Below, in pieces: positions 31,061-45,100 of a DNA stretch of 64,000 bases. Under the pieces are notes generated by a model, which was not told where the DNA came from, did no database searches, and saw nothing but the letters and a program-made list of their open reading frames with translations. Within the stretch, counting starts at the first letter, position 1. Every line of letters starts with the position of its first letter. Location of the stretch: the NCBI RefSeq assembly GCF_048771995.1, contig NC_133063.1, positions 18,166,063 through 18,230,062 on the forward strand, read 5' to 3'. The stretch comes from Taeniopygia guttata. Taxonomy: Eukaryota > Chordata > Aves > Passeriformes > Estrildidae. Made by a program: the position numbers and the translations under genes.

Positions 31061-34000
31061 AGAATCATGTTCTCTGCTGGCAGAGCATTTTACTGGGGCT
31101 TAGACCTTCTCTGGGTATTACTTTGAATACATTTGTTCAGTCAGGTGCTATCACCAGCAGCCTTTGAAGCTTAAGCTGTCACGAGTTTACGTGAATAAAG
31201 AGCGTTACTCCATAAACTGTCAGTGTGTGTGGGCACTGGCACGGGCTGGCAGTGGGTAACACACTCCAGTAAAGAGGAAGAGCTGCTGAGGGGTCTCCCT
31301 TACTGCTGGTTTCCCTGACTGAGTCAGTGGAAGCACCCTCTGACCCAGCAGGACTGCTCAGTGAAGGTCCCTCAGCAGGACACTGACAATGCACAGGGGT
31401 CTCAGCTTTCCTGGGATGCTGACAAACCAATCAAACACTAACGATCCAGTAAATCTTCCCACACTAAAAGTCAAGGAAGCCTCTCTTTTTCGCATGACAT
31501 TTGCTTTTCTATTTTTTCTATTTTTTCTCTTTTTTTTTTTTTTTTCATTATCATTCCCAATTCTTTTGGGGCTTTTTTTTTTATCAGATGGATACCACCA
31601 TGCTTTTATCTGCTCCACAGGAAGACTGTGTATTACATTTCTGTTGGGAGCAATCCTGTCCTATGAACTCTGACTTGGTGGTGGTTGGGGATTTTTTTGT
31701 CACATTCAGCATTTAAAATTACTGCTATATATGTTTCAGCGTCAAATCTGACAATTCTTGCTCCTATTAGCAAGAGCCACGATACAGTTGAATATACTGA
31801 GCTAAAAACATGTATGCAGCAAGATGAAAAGAAAAGATGAGGGTGGGTGTCAGGGGAAGCAGTGATACTAATGCAGTAGTTTGTATATATGCACGTACAC
31901 ATTCAATATTTTTGAGCTTTAAGCTCGGGATATTTTTTGATAAAACATATAGAAAACAAAAATAGCAAGATAATATAGATATTCCTACACATCAGACTAC
32001 TAGGTCTAGTGAGATGTGCTGGTTTACTGGGTTTTTATTTACTGAAGGACTAGACAGTGATTCCAATTTGAATTTACCCTTCCTATCTGAAGGATATTAT
32101 CTCCACATGAGTAGGAAATGTAGCCTTAGTTAACTTGGATGGAGGTACTGTCGTCATATTTTTCGATGATGAGCAGAACATGTCTTGTTCAAAATAATTT
32201 TTTGCTCCAGCCAATGCTTAGGAGTGGAAAACACTTAAAATAATGAAGCCAAATGCTAAAGTTAAAGTCTTCTCCAAAAAAACCCAATTTATTCAACCCT
32301 TCCAACCCTCGCTAGTCCTCACTGCAGGCAGCTTTTGGAGTGAACAGCATTACACATACAGGTCATCATCAGCCAGTCATCCAGTGGGAAAGGAATGGCT
32401 CTGGCTTCAAGACTTCCTGGTGTTCCATGAGGACAACTCTTCATTGAGATACTGTCTGTGTGGTTCAGTTCAGCTGTTAGGCTGCTTACTGCTTACATTC
32501 CTCCTATTTCTTGCAAGAATGGTATCACAACTATTTTAGAAAATGCAGTATTTGCAGCAGATGAGGCAGAGCCAGCTTTAGCATGATAGCTTTAGCTCTG
32601 TTGGTCAGCACTTTACTCGCATCACATCTTTGCAGGATACTCATACTATGACTTTAAAATATGTGAATTATGTCTTTGAGAGACTCAGTGAGTCACTCTG
32701 AGTCTCTCTCAGTCATGAAGAATTACTCTCTTGGTAGCCATGGAGAAGAACAAATAATGTAGGTTAAAGTTTGACATACATACATGTAGTCATCTCCATA
32801 GAGAGAGCAGAATTGGTCATGTTCTTCTAAAATATCTTGAGACACAAAAAATGTCAACATGAGCAAGTTTATTTTCATTAGTGGAAGAAGTAAAAGTTGA
32901 CTCAGAGAAATGTTTCATGGGATGTAATTGAAGGAAGAAATTCAGCTTGCAGTTGTTGTTAGGAATCAAATACATTTGGTTCAAATATATTTCAATCAAA
33001 AAATCTAGAATATGTTGTTGCCAATAGAATAAAATGAATTAGATAGAAACTGGCACAGAGTCTAGGATGGAGAAAAGCATAAAAAAAATCATAGGGGAGT
33101 CTAGGAGTACTGCCTAAGAAAAATAGTGAAAGTTGCCAAAGAAAAGGGGAATTTGTCCATTGCCCTCATGCTGGATGAATATAGAAGCAAAAAACTTTTC
33201 AAATCGCATCCCTGTTTCAGAATACTAAAATACCAGTGTTAGATTTATCAAAAAAATCAGCCTTCTTCATGACTCAAAAATGACTGTTAGGAGTCTCTTA
33301 GGAAACAACTCTGAGCATACTGATTGTAGCATTCTTCCATTTATAGTTTTGGGCTTTTCAGCTGAACATTTTGATGACCAATAAGAATTATGCAATTTTA
33401 TTTACGGAAAAAAACCTCCTATGAAAATCGTAAGAAGGTTTGTTGTACTCATAAATATTGCTTCACAACTTCCTCTGTTTTTAATTGACTTTTGTTTAAA
33501 CTGACAGAATGTGTAAATACAAATCAATACTTTTATTGTAAAAAAAAAATGAATACATATATAAAATGCTCAGTGTAATGAAGACAATATTACTTCAAAT
33601 GAGCTGGCAGTGAAGGTATAGAATGCTTAAGTCCCTGTCAATTACAAATCATCAGGTTGTGAAGATCAGAAAAACTATGTAGTCAATTCAGATGAATTAT
33701 TAAATAAGCATCTCACCAACACTTTTCCCTAAAATCTAGGATATTTAATCTACTTATCACATGTCAAACAATATTTTATTGTAACTATCACTCAAAAAAT
33801 GTTGATGGTTGATACCTCTAAGCTTGTGCAGACCGCTAACATGGTGACCTTCCTACAGAAGGTCTCACAAAGCATGTCCAAAGGCAGCGAACAGCCTCCT
33901 CTGCTGTTCAGGAAGAAGCGACATATTCCCATTCCCATATGTAAGCAGTGCTAGGACATTTGGGGTAACTAACTCTGAGTGCAAAGTACAGTGGGAAGGG

Positions 34001-37000
34001 CCATGTTATTTTTCCCTCCTAGACAGCGAATTTCTAAAGTTATGATGGTGGAGAATATTTGTGTATTCCAGGCAGAAAATTACTCATGAACTCCTTTATT
34101 GTTTTAGCACATCTTTATAATTTGATCAAAATTCTACACAGGAAATTTGTAAAGGACTGGATATGTCATTTTAAGGGCTTATTTATGCTGTCCCAAACCA
34201 CTTAATGTCAGGTGGTGGTTATATCTTCCTATATACAAGACAGTGAACACTGTTGTGCATATTCACTAAGGAGAATGTGTCCTGCATTAAAATGTCATTT
34301 ATCATATATTAATTCAGATGATTGCTTGAAGACATCTAAGAGGGTTTCAACTGCAACAAGAGAGAAGGAACAAAAAGCCTCACTACAAATTCCTTCAGAA
34401 TATTTCTATTTTTATTGTACCTCATCTTGGCTTAACCCTAAAATGCACATTGGCCTGAATTCAGCTAAGAGAAACGTCATCTTCACGTAGTTCAAAAGGG
34501 GATTATCCTGCTCACTGCCCACATCCACGCAGGTGCACAGTCTGGAGATCTTGGTGGATGGCAGGTTATTTAGGTCTCTGCAAGGAAGCAGCACAGTAGA
34601 CAATCCCCTGTGAATTCTAATTACATGAGCTACAAAGCAGTGGTGATGATGGATGTGGACAGCAGGCTTTCTCAGCATGTGACAGTCTGCTTTTATTAAA
34701 TAAGCAAAATCTGTAGCCTTGTCCACAGATATTATTGCTAGTCTCAGTCTAGTACCACAGGGCTGTTTCTGGTGGTAAAAATGTGAATTTGGGCTCCTGG
34801 TGCAGAATTACTTACATAAAGGTGAATTTACTCCTCATACAGCATCATGGCACTCACATTCTATTTCTTATGAAGTGTTGCCCCCTTCCCAGTAGACACT
34901 TCTATCCGTTTTGAACAAAATAATTGTTGGCAGTATTTTGTCATTACTCATTGCTTTCTACTTGTGAACAAAATACAGGCCAGCTTTCTGTGTGTTAATG
35001 AAACCAAATAAGAAATGGATCTGTATATCAGATCGCTACAGCACTGAAAGTTAAAGGCAGAGAAATATTTTTTATGGGCTCTATTCCACACCATCATTTG
35101 TCATTGGAAATTCAATAATAAACCACTAGAAAGAGCAAATTAGAAAGATCTACAGTAAACTTTACATGAAAAGTGAAGATTATGGACTTCATATCAATTT
35201 TTACTTCTTTTTGGTAGATTAATTGGTAGGTCAGTCATTCTTGATCTAGAATCAAAAATCATGCATATCCCAGGGAGTATGAATTTTACATGTTGTTAGT
35301 GTTGAGAAACACAGCTCTCTCAGAAACAGGATTTAAAGGCTAGCAGGTGAGGGTCATGACAGACTAGGTGTACTTCTGCATCCCAGCCCTCATGACCAGT
35401 GATAAAGAACATTATTTATTCCTATGGTGTTTTTTCCTATGCAATTTTTAGGCCAATTTAACAACTTGCCATGGGATTTTTTTCAGAGAGGAATGATACT
35501 AGTCTACAGCATCTTGCATCTAGGGTGTTCTGGGTCACTAGTATTACATCTGAGGTAGTGTTAGCACTAACCCAAAACATCAGAGATTAAATCCCTTAAA
35601 AGTACAGTGTTAAAGAATAAATACATCCAACCCATACTGCAGGAGAAGTTAAAAAAAAAAGAACAAAAAAAGGACTGCTCCTTTTGTATGTAGTTATTTT
35701 TCGTCCTACTGAAGACATGACTGATCAGTAGATTTTTTTTTTTGCTGCATGTACAAGGTTTTATCATAAACACTAAATTCAGAAGCTTCTGCTCTTCCAC
35801 AAAAGTTGACACAGGAGTTGTGCTGTACAACTATGTATTAGAAGGGTACTTAATGGAAGTCTGCACAAGATCTTTGCAAATAGGAGTATGTTGGATTGGC
35901 AAAGATGTGTAGAAATGTAGGTAAGATTCCACTGGGGTTCCCTTGATGGACTCCTGCAGCTGCAGGTGACCCTGACTTCTCAGAGCACCTCAGCTCCTCC
36001 CAGCCCAGCACTATCTGCACTGCTGCCTCTGAACCAGGACTCTCACAGTGTGCAGGGCTTCCAAGGTTCTGGCAGCAGAAGCAAGGGCTTATAAACCTTA
36101 CAGCACAGCTTGTCAAAGAGCCTTGCAGCTTAGCTTCCTGGTATTAATTAATTTATAGGTTTTTCTAAAATTTGTCTGTATGAGTTTCATGTATGTGCCA
36201 GTGTACAGTTAAATACCTTAAGATCAAATGATCAGAAATTCATAGCATAGCTCTGTCCATCATTAGCTAAACAGAGTGCACACATCGCCCTCCAAGAGTA
36301 TACAAAAATGTGAACATTGAGATAGTTGTCACTGATCTTCTCTTGTAGCTATTTGTGTTTTTAAATACAAATGAATACTTTTTAATTAATTTGTTTTATG
36401 GACTGTAGTCTCTGTTTCTGGGATGCTTAATACATCAAATGGTTTTCAACATCATTCATTAGTTCTTTTGATGTATTTGAAAATGTTCTCATAAATTTGA
36501 TTGGACTTAAATTCTTTTTCTTCTATACCCAATTAACTCTTTGACCAGCTGTTGTCATTGGTTCTTTGAGAAAAAGACAAAAAGAGCTCATAATGAAAGA
36601 AAAATCATTAAACGTAGTTCCTAATTTCCTGCTAATGAATGTATTTATCATGGATACTTTCAAGGATGGAGAAAATATCACCAGGAGAAAAAACATATCT
36701 GTCATAAATAAGAAACAAAGGAAATACTTTTTTTGGAAAAAAAAGTCTCTAAATATCTACATAGTATAAGCAAGCAAGGAAATGTTCAAGTGTTGCTTAA
36801 AGGGATTTTAACCTTTTACTTTTTATCATAATATTCCCTAGAGTGTTCTGACACTTTGAACTTCTATCTGGCACTCAGAGTTGAAATGTGCTATGACAGA
36901 CTGTGCAGCTGATTTTGACAGAATTTCTGATTTCACTTGAAATGAAAAGGCAGACAACTCTGAAAAAGCAAACTAGTCAAAAGAAGTATGAGTGAGATTA

Positions 37001-38440
37001 AATAACACAGATAAGAATAAACAGAAAAAGGCAGTGCATACTTACAATGCTTGTAAGGATTAGTGGAAGAGAAATGATGTAAAGAGCATTTGGGCAGAGA
37101 GCATTTGCAATGTGGTTAGGAAGTATCATGAGAAGAACTTTGGCATTAGAGGATAAAGGCAGCTTGCCCAGCTTCCTTATTTTAGGATCCTGTTCAAAGA
37201 TCCTATCATGCTGTAGGAGAGAACTATAACTCAGCACAAATATGGACACTCCAATGCCTATTATATCCCACATTCTGCACGCAATGGCCCATAAGAAGAA
37301 AAACAAATATTCACTATGCTGTTCCATGGGGACTAGAGAAGGAACAAATCTCACTGGGGAAGTTTATCATCCTGCAGCTACTAAAATCTTTCAAGTAAAA
37401 CAGTAGTTTCTGGTTTCCTTACAAATTCCATAAAAGAGCAGGTGCTAAGGAAGCCACTTGTGTGTAGCACAACCAAAATGGGTTTCTCCTACAATAGAAG
37501 ATCCACATTGCTTTCCTCAATGCTAGATTATTTGGCTTTTTATATAATTCTAAACACCTGCCATAAAGAATCTAGACAATTAGGGTGACTCTTCACAGGT
37601 AAAGGTGTGGGACTGATATCTTATACTCTCAGCATAGCTATCAGACAACCATTATGCTTTTCAGTTCTCTACACTACCAGTTCTTGTCCAGCAGAAAACA
37701 CAGTACAAAGTGGGGAAACACAAGCAAACCTTCTTAACCAGGTTTCATCTGTATATGCATAAATATACATACATATATGGTATAATTTCACATACCAAAT
37801 GGAAATAAAATGCCTTTATAGGTCGTTGTTTCAAAAATAAACATTATTTATTGTGTTTATGATTCTGTGATTCTGTGATTTTTTTTTCATTATTATGAAA
37901 TATTACTCTTTTTTTTTCCACTTGAGAATATTCCCCTTACGGATGATGTCAATTAAGACCACTATGCCAAGCAAATAATCTTACACAGACTTTATCTCCT
38001 TGTTTGATATATTCTACCTTTTCTTCAGCTACTCTACTTTTTCTAATTATCTGCTTTTCCAACGCAAGTTCTGTGATCATAACTTTCCAGGCAAAAGAGA
38101 CTTCTTAAATTATTTCATCAAAGTAAGAAGGCTGCTATGCAAAGTAACAGACAAAGATTGGTAATACTTACTGTGCTGCTGTGTTAATTGGTAAATTTAC
38201 CTTTAATAGTTTTGCAAGTAATATGATTTTTATGTTCTGAAGAAAATGAGCGTACCTGACTTGAATTATGAGGCTGCTGCCAGATTAGGTCCCCTTATTG
38301 GTAGAGACTATAGGCTGAGATAACAATTTACTGAAATGCAATACAAAAAGGAAAAAATAACACCTAGGAACAGAAGCAAATTTATTAAAATATTAATTTT
38401 AATACAAAAAGGGAAGGTGCTTTATATATAGGAAAGGTGT
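31061..38440. other. Intergenic AT-rich DNA, no gene seen
   Basis: No gene is supported. A T-rich stretch lies at 31505-31586. At 37861-37880 GATTCTGTGATTCTGTGATT matches the short terminal repeat of CR1 in plus orientation, but no CR1 body is evident before it. Confidence 0.5.
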
Positions 38441-39150
38441 TCACCACCTCAGCTTGGTTTCATGTGGTTGCTGGGACAAAGACACGGTGGCAAAGGCTCT
38501 GCCATGGCTTGTGTCTGTATGACCCATGGGATAAAGAGAAGATGGCAGCTGCTTCCTGCAGCTGGCTGTACCTGCCCATGACAACAGAAAGAACCGTGGG
38601 ATAAGCCCTGAGAGCTGGATAGCACGCATGGCTTATGGGGAGGGACCATGGCTTCAGACACTGGGCACGATTCCAGGTGCCCGCTTCTGGCACTGCTGCT
38701 TTTGACCGCCCTGCTCAGTTCCCTTTGGCTTGGCATCTTGAGCTCAGCTCAGCTTGGCTCCTTTTGGCTCTGGTCAGGCTCAGCTGGGCCTGGGCTCCCC
38801 TCCGCTGTTTGGCTCCATGTGCTGCTGATTTTCAGCACATCTTGGAGCTGTGTTGCCACTTTTTAACACCACATCTTAGAGCCATGTCTTGAAGGGGCAG
38901 GCAGAGGGTGGGCAGCAGCAGAGGAGGAGATCTACAACAAACCCAACAATTTTCCCGGTGAGGAGAGTGGAACAAAATAGTTCACTTCTCCCCACTGAGG
39001 GAGAGCTGACCTTTCCTTTCCCTGGGACAACTCCCCCCTCCCCCAGTGATGAGAGTGAGGTATAGCACAGCAACCTAGCCACACTCGCATGGCACTAAGC
39101 TCCATCTCCCTTGCAACAAGGACAAGAGAAAAAACAGATTTATTGTGGTT
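38441..39150. repeat. LTR-like repeat related to the block at 55.0-55.7 kb
   Basis: GC-richer block with a run of GCTCAGCTCAGCTTGGCTCC-type motifs. A segment (38862-38905, ACACCACATCTTAGAGCC...TGAAGGGGCAGG) pairs with 55447-55485 (GCACCACAGATTAAAGCC...TGGAGGAACAGG). A 'cagatttattg' near its right end would be AATAAATC on the minus strand. Two diverged copies of one interspersed element are likely, and an LTR is the best guess. Ends and family are unresolved. Confidence 0.4.
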
Positions 39151-42100
39151 TTTCATTCACAATGCATCAGCTATATAGACACAGAGACAGAAAAAGATAT
39201 ACAGAGATATAATATTGGCTTCCAAGGACAACAGACATTCTGAAATGCTGAAGTTTTGAAATAGAAAATAGTTTTATATTTGTGTATTCTGTTGAAGTAC
39301 TTCAATCAGGAAAACGTCAGACAGAACTAGATTTATAAACTCCATCACCTTATAAAAGCATCAAATTACCTTCTTCAAAGTAATTATGAGTTACTGCAAC
39401 TGCAACACGCACCATCCAAGCTCCATGCTTCACAATTTAAGATGTGAATGGGCCAAAAACTTTCAGCAATGCGCAGATGCTGAGGCTTTAGAGTATACTG
39501 TAGCACATAAAATTGCTTATCCAGAAGGTAAAATGTTTTCAGCTTCATTTTCAGAGTTTATCTCAGATGTATTCACAGATCTAAAAATTCTGCTCTCTTC
39601 ATTCAGTATAAGATAAACCTATGGTAACTACAAAAGTTGCTTAAACACAATTGCTTTGGTTTTGCCTTTTATTGGTGCTTTTTAGTACTTGTCCTGTCTG
39701 ACAAGTCATTTCATACCACTAACAAGTATAAAGAAGGATAAGCTGTAGTTCTAATACCACATTAAGGATGTGAACATTAACAGATGGTGAACATTAGTAG
39801 ATACACCTGTTCTTCTAGATTGTGTGTGACAAAGTTCGAAGTTAACAGGAAGGAAGGTATTTAGATTGCAGATGAAAGAAGCTCACATGAGAATGTACAT
39901 ACCCAGAACTCAACATGTAAAATAAGGTGCATAGTTTGCACCTTGGATTACACAGATTTCACAAGTGATCTCAGTCACTTGTAGGCCCCTTCCACAACAC
40001 TGATCAGCTTCCTGGTATCTTTGTCTGGTCAGAAAATCCTAGGAGTCATGCCTAACTGGGTAATAAGAGATTCAGATATTCAGACTACAATTTCTCAAAA
40101 TGAGCAGGGGAGATAAATTTGTTTGTGGAATGAGATTTAAAGGAGTAGTGTTAGCTTCATGATGCTCAAAAAATTATTTCTGTTTTGATAAGAACACTCA
40201 TACTTTCCAATGTATACATTGTAGATACTAAATAGAAAGCCATTTTACCATTCAGAAATACTGAATACTTCCAAAACTTATTTTAGGTGAACTTTATGCA
40301 TAATCAATTTCCAGCTAATAACCTGCTAATGGGATTAATAATGGGCTACAAATTCTTCTATTTCTCATCAGAAGTCTTCCTCAAATTGTGAGATCGCAAA
40401 ACCTGTTAAATTGCCCACATCATAGCAGTTCTGGTGCTCAACAGAGACTTAATTTTTAAATCTCTGAGACGTAAAGGTTTTTTGTGTTGAGCTCTCAATA
40501 TGGCTGGCAGTTTGGAAATCCACACATGCAAATAAAGTGTGTGCAAATAAGAGCTAATTGACAACAAGCCTGGCATTTTTTAGTGCTCAAATCAAAAATA
40601 AAATAATAAAATATGTATGTTCCATCCATTTTTTTGAATTCTGCATGTGTATGCAGGTAATTTAATAACAAACTACTGCTGCTTGTATCTGTTATTTAAA
40701 AATTAAATGCAAAAGAGTACAAGAAAATATGACATTGCGGTCACAGCCCTGAAAATCTGTTTGTTGATGAACATTAAATTTGCAATCTGGCTCCTGCTCT
40801 GTAGGTGCCTTTGCAAGCCCTCAGATATCAGTTTTGTTTGGGCTTCTGCAGAATCCTGTGCACCAGATGGCTTTTTTACTGAACTTGGCTCTCAAGTAGC
40901 TGGCCACAAATTAACATGCATTTTATCAATGCTGTAAAACTGCGTATCATGTTAAGTCACTCTAGCTTACCTTTGATGTTTTTTACCCCTTTTTGATAAT
41001 CAGAGATTTCCTGTGTCATTCAATCTAATAAATGCATTTATGGACTTAGAAAAATTTGGCATCAGAAAATATATGGTAAAAGCAACTGAACAAATCAAAT
41101 GCATAAACAAATGTATATTTGCTGTGAGCTTCTTATTCAAGCTGTTAATAAGAAAAATGAAATTCAAAATTATTAATATCAGTACTAGACAATATTATGT
41201 ACAAGAAAATTACCTATTATTTGTAAGTATCTCTGTCCATTCAAAGTATACTGAAACTATAATGAGTATTTTTAAAGTATTTCGTACAAATTAGAGATAG
41301 GAAATACAGACACCACCTGAGGGAAAAATCTAGCAATGTAGTTAGAAAACAAAATTGGTTCATCAAGACCATAAAGCCTTTGCTTTCCAGGAGTCTAGGT
41401 AATCACTGGAAACAATTTCCATCTTTTTCTCATCTGTTGCAATTTGTCTTTATCAGAATAGACACCTACATTTCACGCTTCCTAATTTACATTGTTTATG
41501 GATGCAGGCACTAGTCATGTATTTAATTATCTATTTCCACATGTGCAATCCATCAGGATGAATATAGGATTGTATTTTTAAGACTCTGCCCACTGCAATT
41601 ATATTTAGATCAGTTTTACTTTTCATTACTGCTGTAGGTTTTATGTCCACAATGAATATTGTGGAGGCTTGGTCCAAAAAAATTAGGTTAATTTTATCGG
41701 ATTAAGTGTCTATTGCCCAGGAAAGGGCAAGTCTATGGAATATGTCACTAAATAGATTGGAAACATATTTCAAAAAGGTAACAGAAATCAGGTTTTTTTG
41801 TATCCTCTTCCTTGTAGCTTGTAGCAACAAGCAACAATTTCCTAAAGGTAAATTGCATAAGGCTTAAAGCAAGCTCATTGCATTTTACTGTTAATAACCA
41901 CCTGTCTAGTCTGCACAGTTATGGATGCAAAGTATACACACATACACACACACATATATATTTCCAGTGTGTAAAACAGCCTCGGTGTGCAAAGTATAGT
42001 CCTGCCTTTTCTCCACTCACAGCAGTGGGAAGCTGCTCCATCCACCTCAGGTGCCCCAGCAATTCCCAGTTTCCTGGCATGACAGATAAAAGCAATGCCA

Positions 42101-45100
42101 ATGTCAGTTATGTGTGACTAAAGTTATTCTTCCCAAAGGGGCTGGAGTGCTTTAGGCATATCTACACACCTTAATTTTATATTACCTTTCCTAGAAATTA
42201 AACTCACAAATATTCTATTGCCTCCCTTCTTCCCTTGTTCTTTTTAACTGATTAAAATACCACAGATTCTTTCTGTTGCTTTGTAGTCTTACTACTCTCC
42301 ACTTCTTTTTCACTCGATTCTGCCTCATAAGCACTGAATTTTCTATTCCTTGTTTCATTTCGTCTTCCTCATTTCGAATCATGGAAAACAAATGACTTCT
42401 GAGTTTCTGCATGCGGAATCATGGAAGATGAATGATGTTTGGAAATGGGGTTTTTGAATCCCACCTGACTGAACAGCAACTCTAGGCAAAATATCTTTGC
42501 CCAATTTGCCTGCATCTTGTAGTAGGATTTGTTCTGAAGATCTTTGTCTCATAAAACCCAACCCAATCCTAAAATTACTGCCTGAAATGATTATTTGTCA
42601 ACCCTATTGTAATGCAGAATGTGTTTTGCCTTTTCTTTTTTTTTTTTAATCTATAAAATGCTCCAAATGGAACAATATCCAAAGACGCGTTTGCAGGAAC
42701 AGTTGATCGGTCGTTTTTGTGATAAAGACTAAGCTGTCTCCAGCCTTGTTTGTACTAGTGCTAAAATGACCTTTAGATGATAATGATTCTTTTATTATCA
42801 ATTTTTGCTGGCTAACTTTGAAATGTTGAAAATCATGAAGTTCTATATTACATAGAGAATTACCAAATAATTGAGTACATCATGTTCATTCCCTCAGAAA
42901 GCTCTAACACCAGTTAGAGCTTGGAGTTGACTGTGTATATTGCCCCAAATGTTGTGTCCATCTTTGCAATCACTGCTAATTCCTAAACAGGGCTATAGCA
43001 GATTTTTGTAAGAAACCTGATATAGAAGTGGTTCATAAGTGAAATATCTGTGTTCATCTTCCATGTCAACTTAAGTAAAAATAAAGTGGTTATTTTTGCT
43101 CTTTATTAAGAGCAGTAAAATGCTGCAGCATTTCAGATAAGTAAATAAGACTCCTTTTTACTAGTGTATTACAAAAAAAACCCCATAGTTGTGGCTCATA
43201 GAAAAACACATTAAGGAGACAAAATGAAAAATATTCCTTATTTCCAGTCTTAGTCATTTAATGAGCCAGGAAATGTTCTCCTTTCTCAGATTAAATGCCA
43301 TCCAAAAGGAGACATAAATTATAGTGAAGCTATAGAATATTAAAAAACTGACTCAAATGCCAGAAGGCAAAGAGTAAATATCCAAAATACCAACAGGATA
43401 ATCAAGGCCTACAGCAAAATAATGGTTAAAAAAGTCACTTTCATAAACATTTTAAAACAACTCAAATCATAAAGCAGTTGTGTAGCAATTCTTTCCCATG
43501 GGAAAAAAAAAAAGAATTCTTAGAACTTAGAGTTACTAGTTATCATCTTAAAACAAGGATTTCATTTTTACTAAATATATTACCTTCTCTGGGGATTACA
43601 CTGGAACATGTATTCATATTTCATTGCAGTTGCATTACTAAAATAAAAGCAGGCATCCTAGGGATATTTATTTACACTGGTATTTCCAATTTCCCTGCTC
43701 TAAACCATAAAAGAAGGTGCAATAAAGACTTCATGGTTTTGTGAATAATGACAGGATTTCCAAAATGTGGGAGTAGGAGCAGACAACATGGAGAGGTGTT
43801 GTCTTCTCTGTGATGAGAGAGGAGGAGAAGCATTGTCTTTTCTTACCCCTACAGGCTGCTGGAGGTTTGTTCATCTGACATTTGGTGCTGTCTGAACTAC
43901 TGACAAGTGGTTCTTGCTCCAGTATCATCTGTGCTGGGGTTAGCTAACCTGTGAATATCCTGTAGTTTTTTGAGGAAGCAGTTTAGTTATCTCTAAATCT
44001 GTCGCATGGCTTCATATTCCTAGTGAAGCTGTTTAGGTATGAATCACCCAAGGATGAGGGATTATGGCAGGAGTGGGGAGTGGACCTGCAATGAAAATCT
44101 CCACCTCATCCTACCATACATGCTCACTGAGAAATGAAGAGAGAGGCTGAGCTCTCTCAGTTTTCAGAGTTCACAAAGTTAAGAGAGAGCCTCCCCTTTC
44201 CCACAGCTTCCAACTCCCTCACAAGTGTGGGAACAACAAGCTGATAGATAACGTGGCTGTGGAAGACAGTCTCCTTGCTGAGCAGATCACAGAGCAAAGC
44301 AGTGACTAAGAAGTCTGGGGTCCATTCAGTATATTTATTAGCCGGTAGGAGGGCAAGGTGGAGAACTTTTAGATGATTGATCCTCCTTGATCCTGTGCTG
44401 TTTGTACCGCACAGTGTGCACTGCTGGCACCTGCTAGCACGGAATCTGTGCACCAGAAGCAGCACCACATAGCGCTTCCCACAGGACACTGTCTTATCCA
44501 AGGGCAGTCAAAGCAGCATGCCTCAGGTCTAAGGGCCCGGCCTGCTGCCACACCCAGCGGCACACCCTGCACACACAGGGTTAGCAGAGCTGAGGGAGGC
44601 ATCATGCATCTTGTTACTGTTTGAGTATTAAGAACAGGAATAAAGTTATCATTTGCCTTCACTGGTCTCTGGGGGCAGAATATATGCTCAGAGCTATTTC
44701 TCCTTCTATCATTCCCAATTCACAGGTTATGTGATAGCAGCAGGGAGCATTGTGGTCAGAGTAGATCAGTGGATGTGGCGCTCGTAAGGACTTAGTTGGT
44801 AGGAGCAGTTCATTTCTTCCTTCCTCCATTCCCAAATGTGCTTTAGGTTTGGATTAATGCAGCCACAAGGGAGAAAGATAATGGATGCAGACCAAAGAAG
44901 AGCAGCAGATGGTCTTGTCATTTATCCAGCATGAAGCTGATCATCAAGTCCAAAAGATGTAAAGAATGGGAAGAAGAGAAAAGCAACAAGGTAAACTCAG
45001 GAAATTGCCCAAGCATAAGCTTTGTGGCTATGTGAATGGAAATACAACAGTGGCATCAGTAACTTTTGCCAAGGGCTTGCCATTTTTCTGGGAGCCAGAA

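Noticed and set aside
37861-37880. CR1 element in plus orientation
   Set aside because: Only the short terminal repeat (ATTCTGTG)n is present; no CR1 body could be seen before it.
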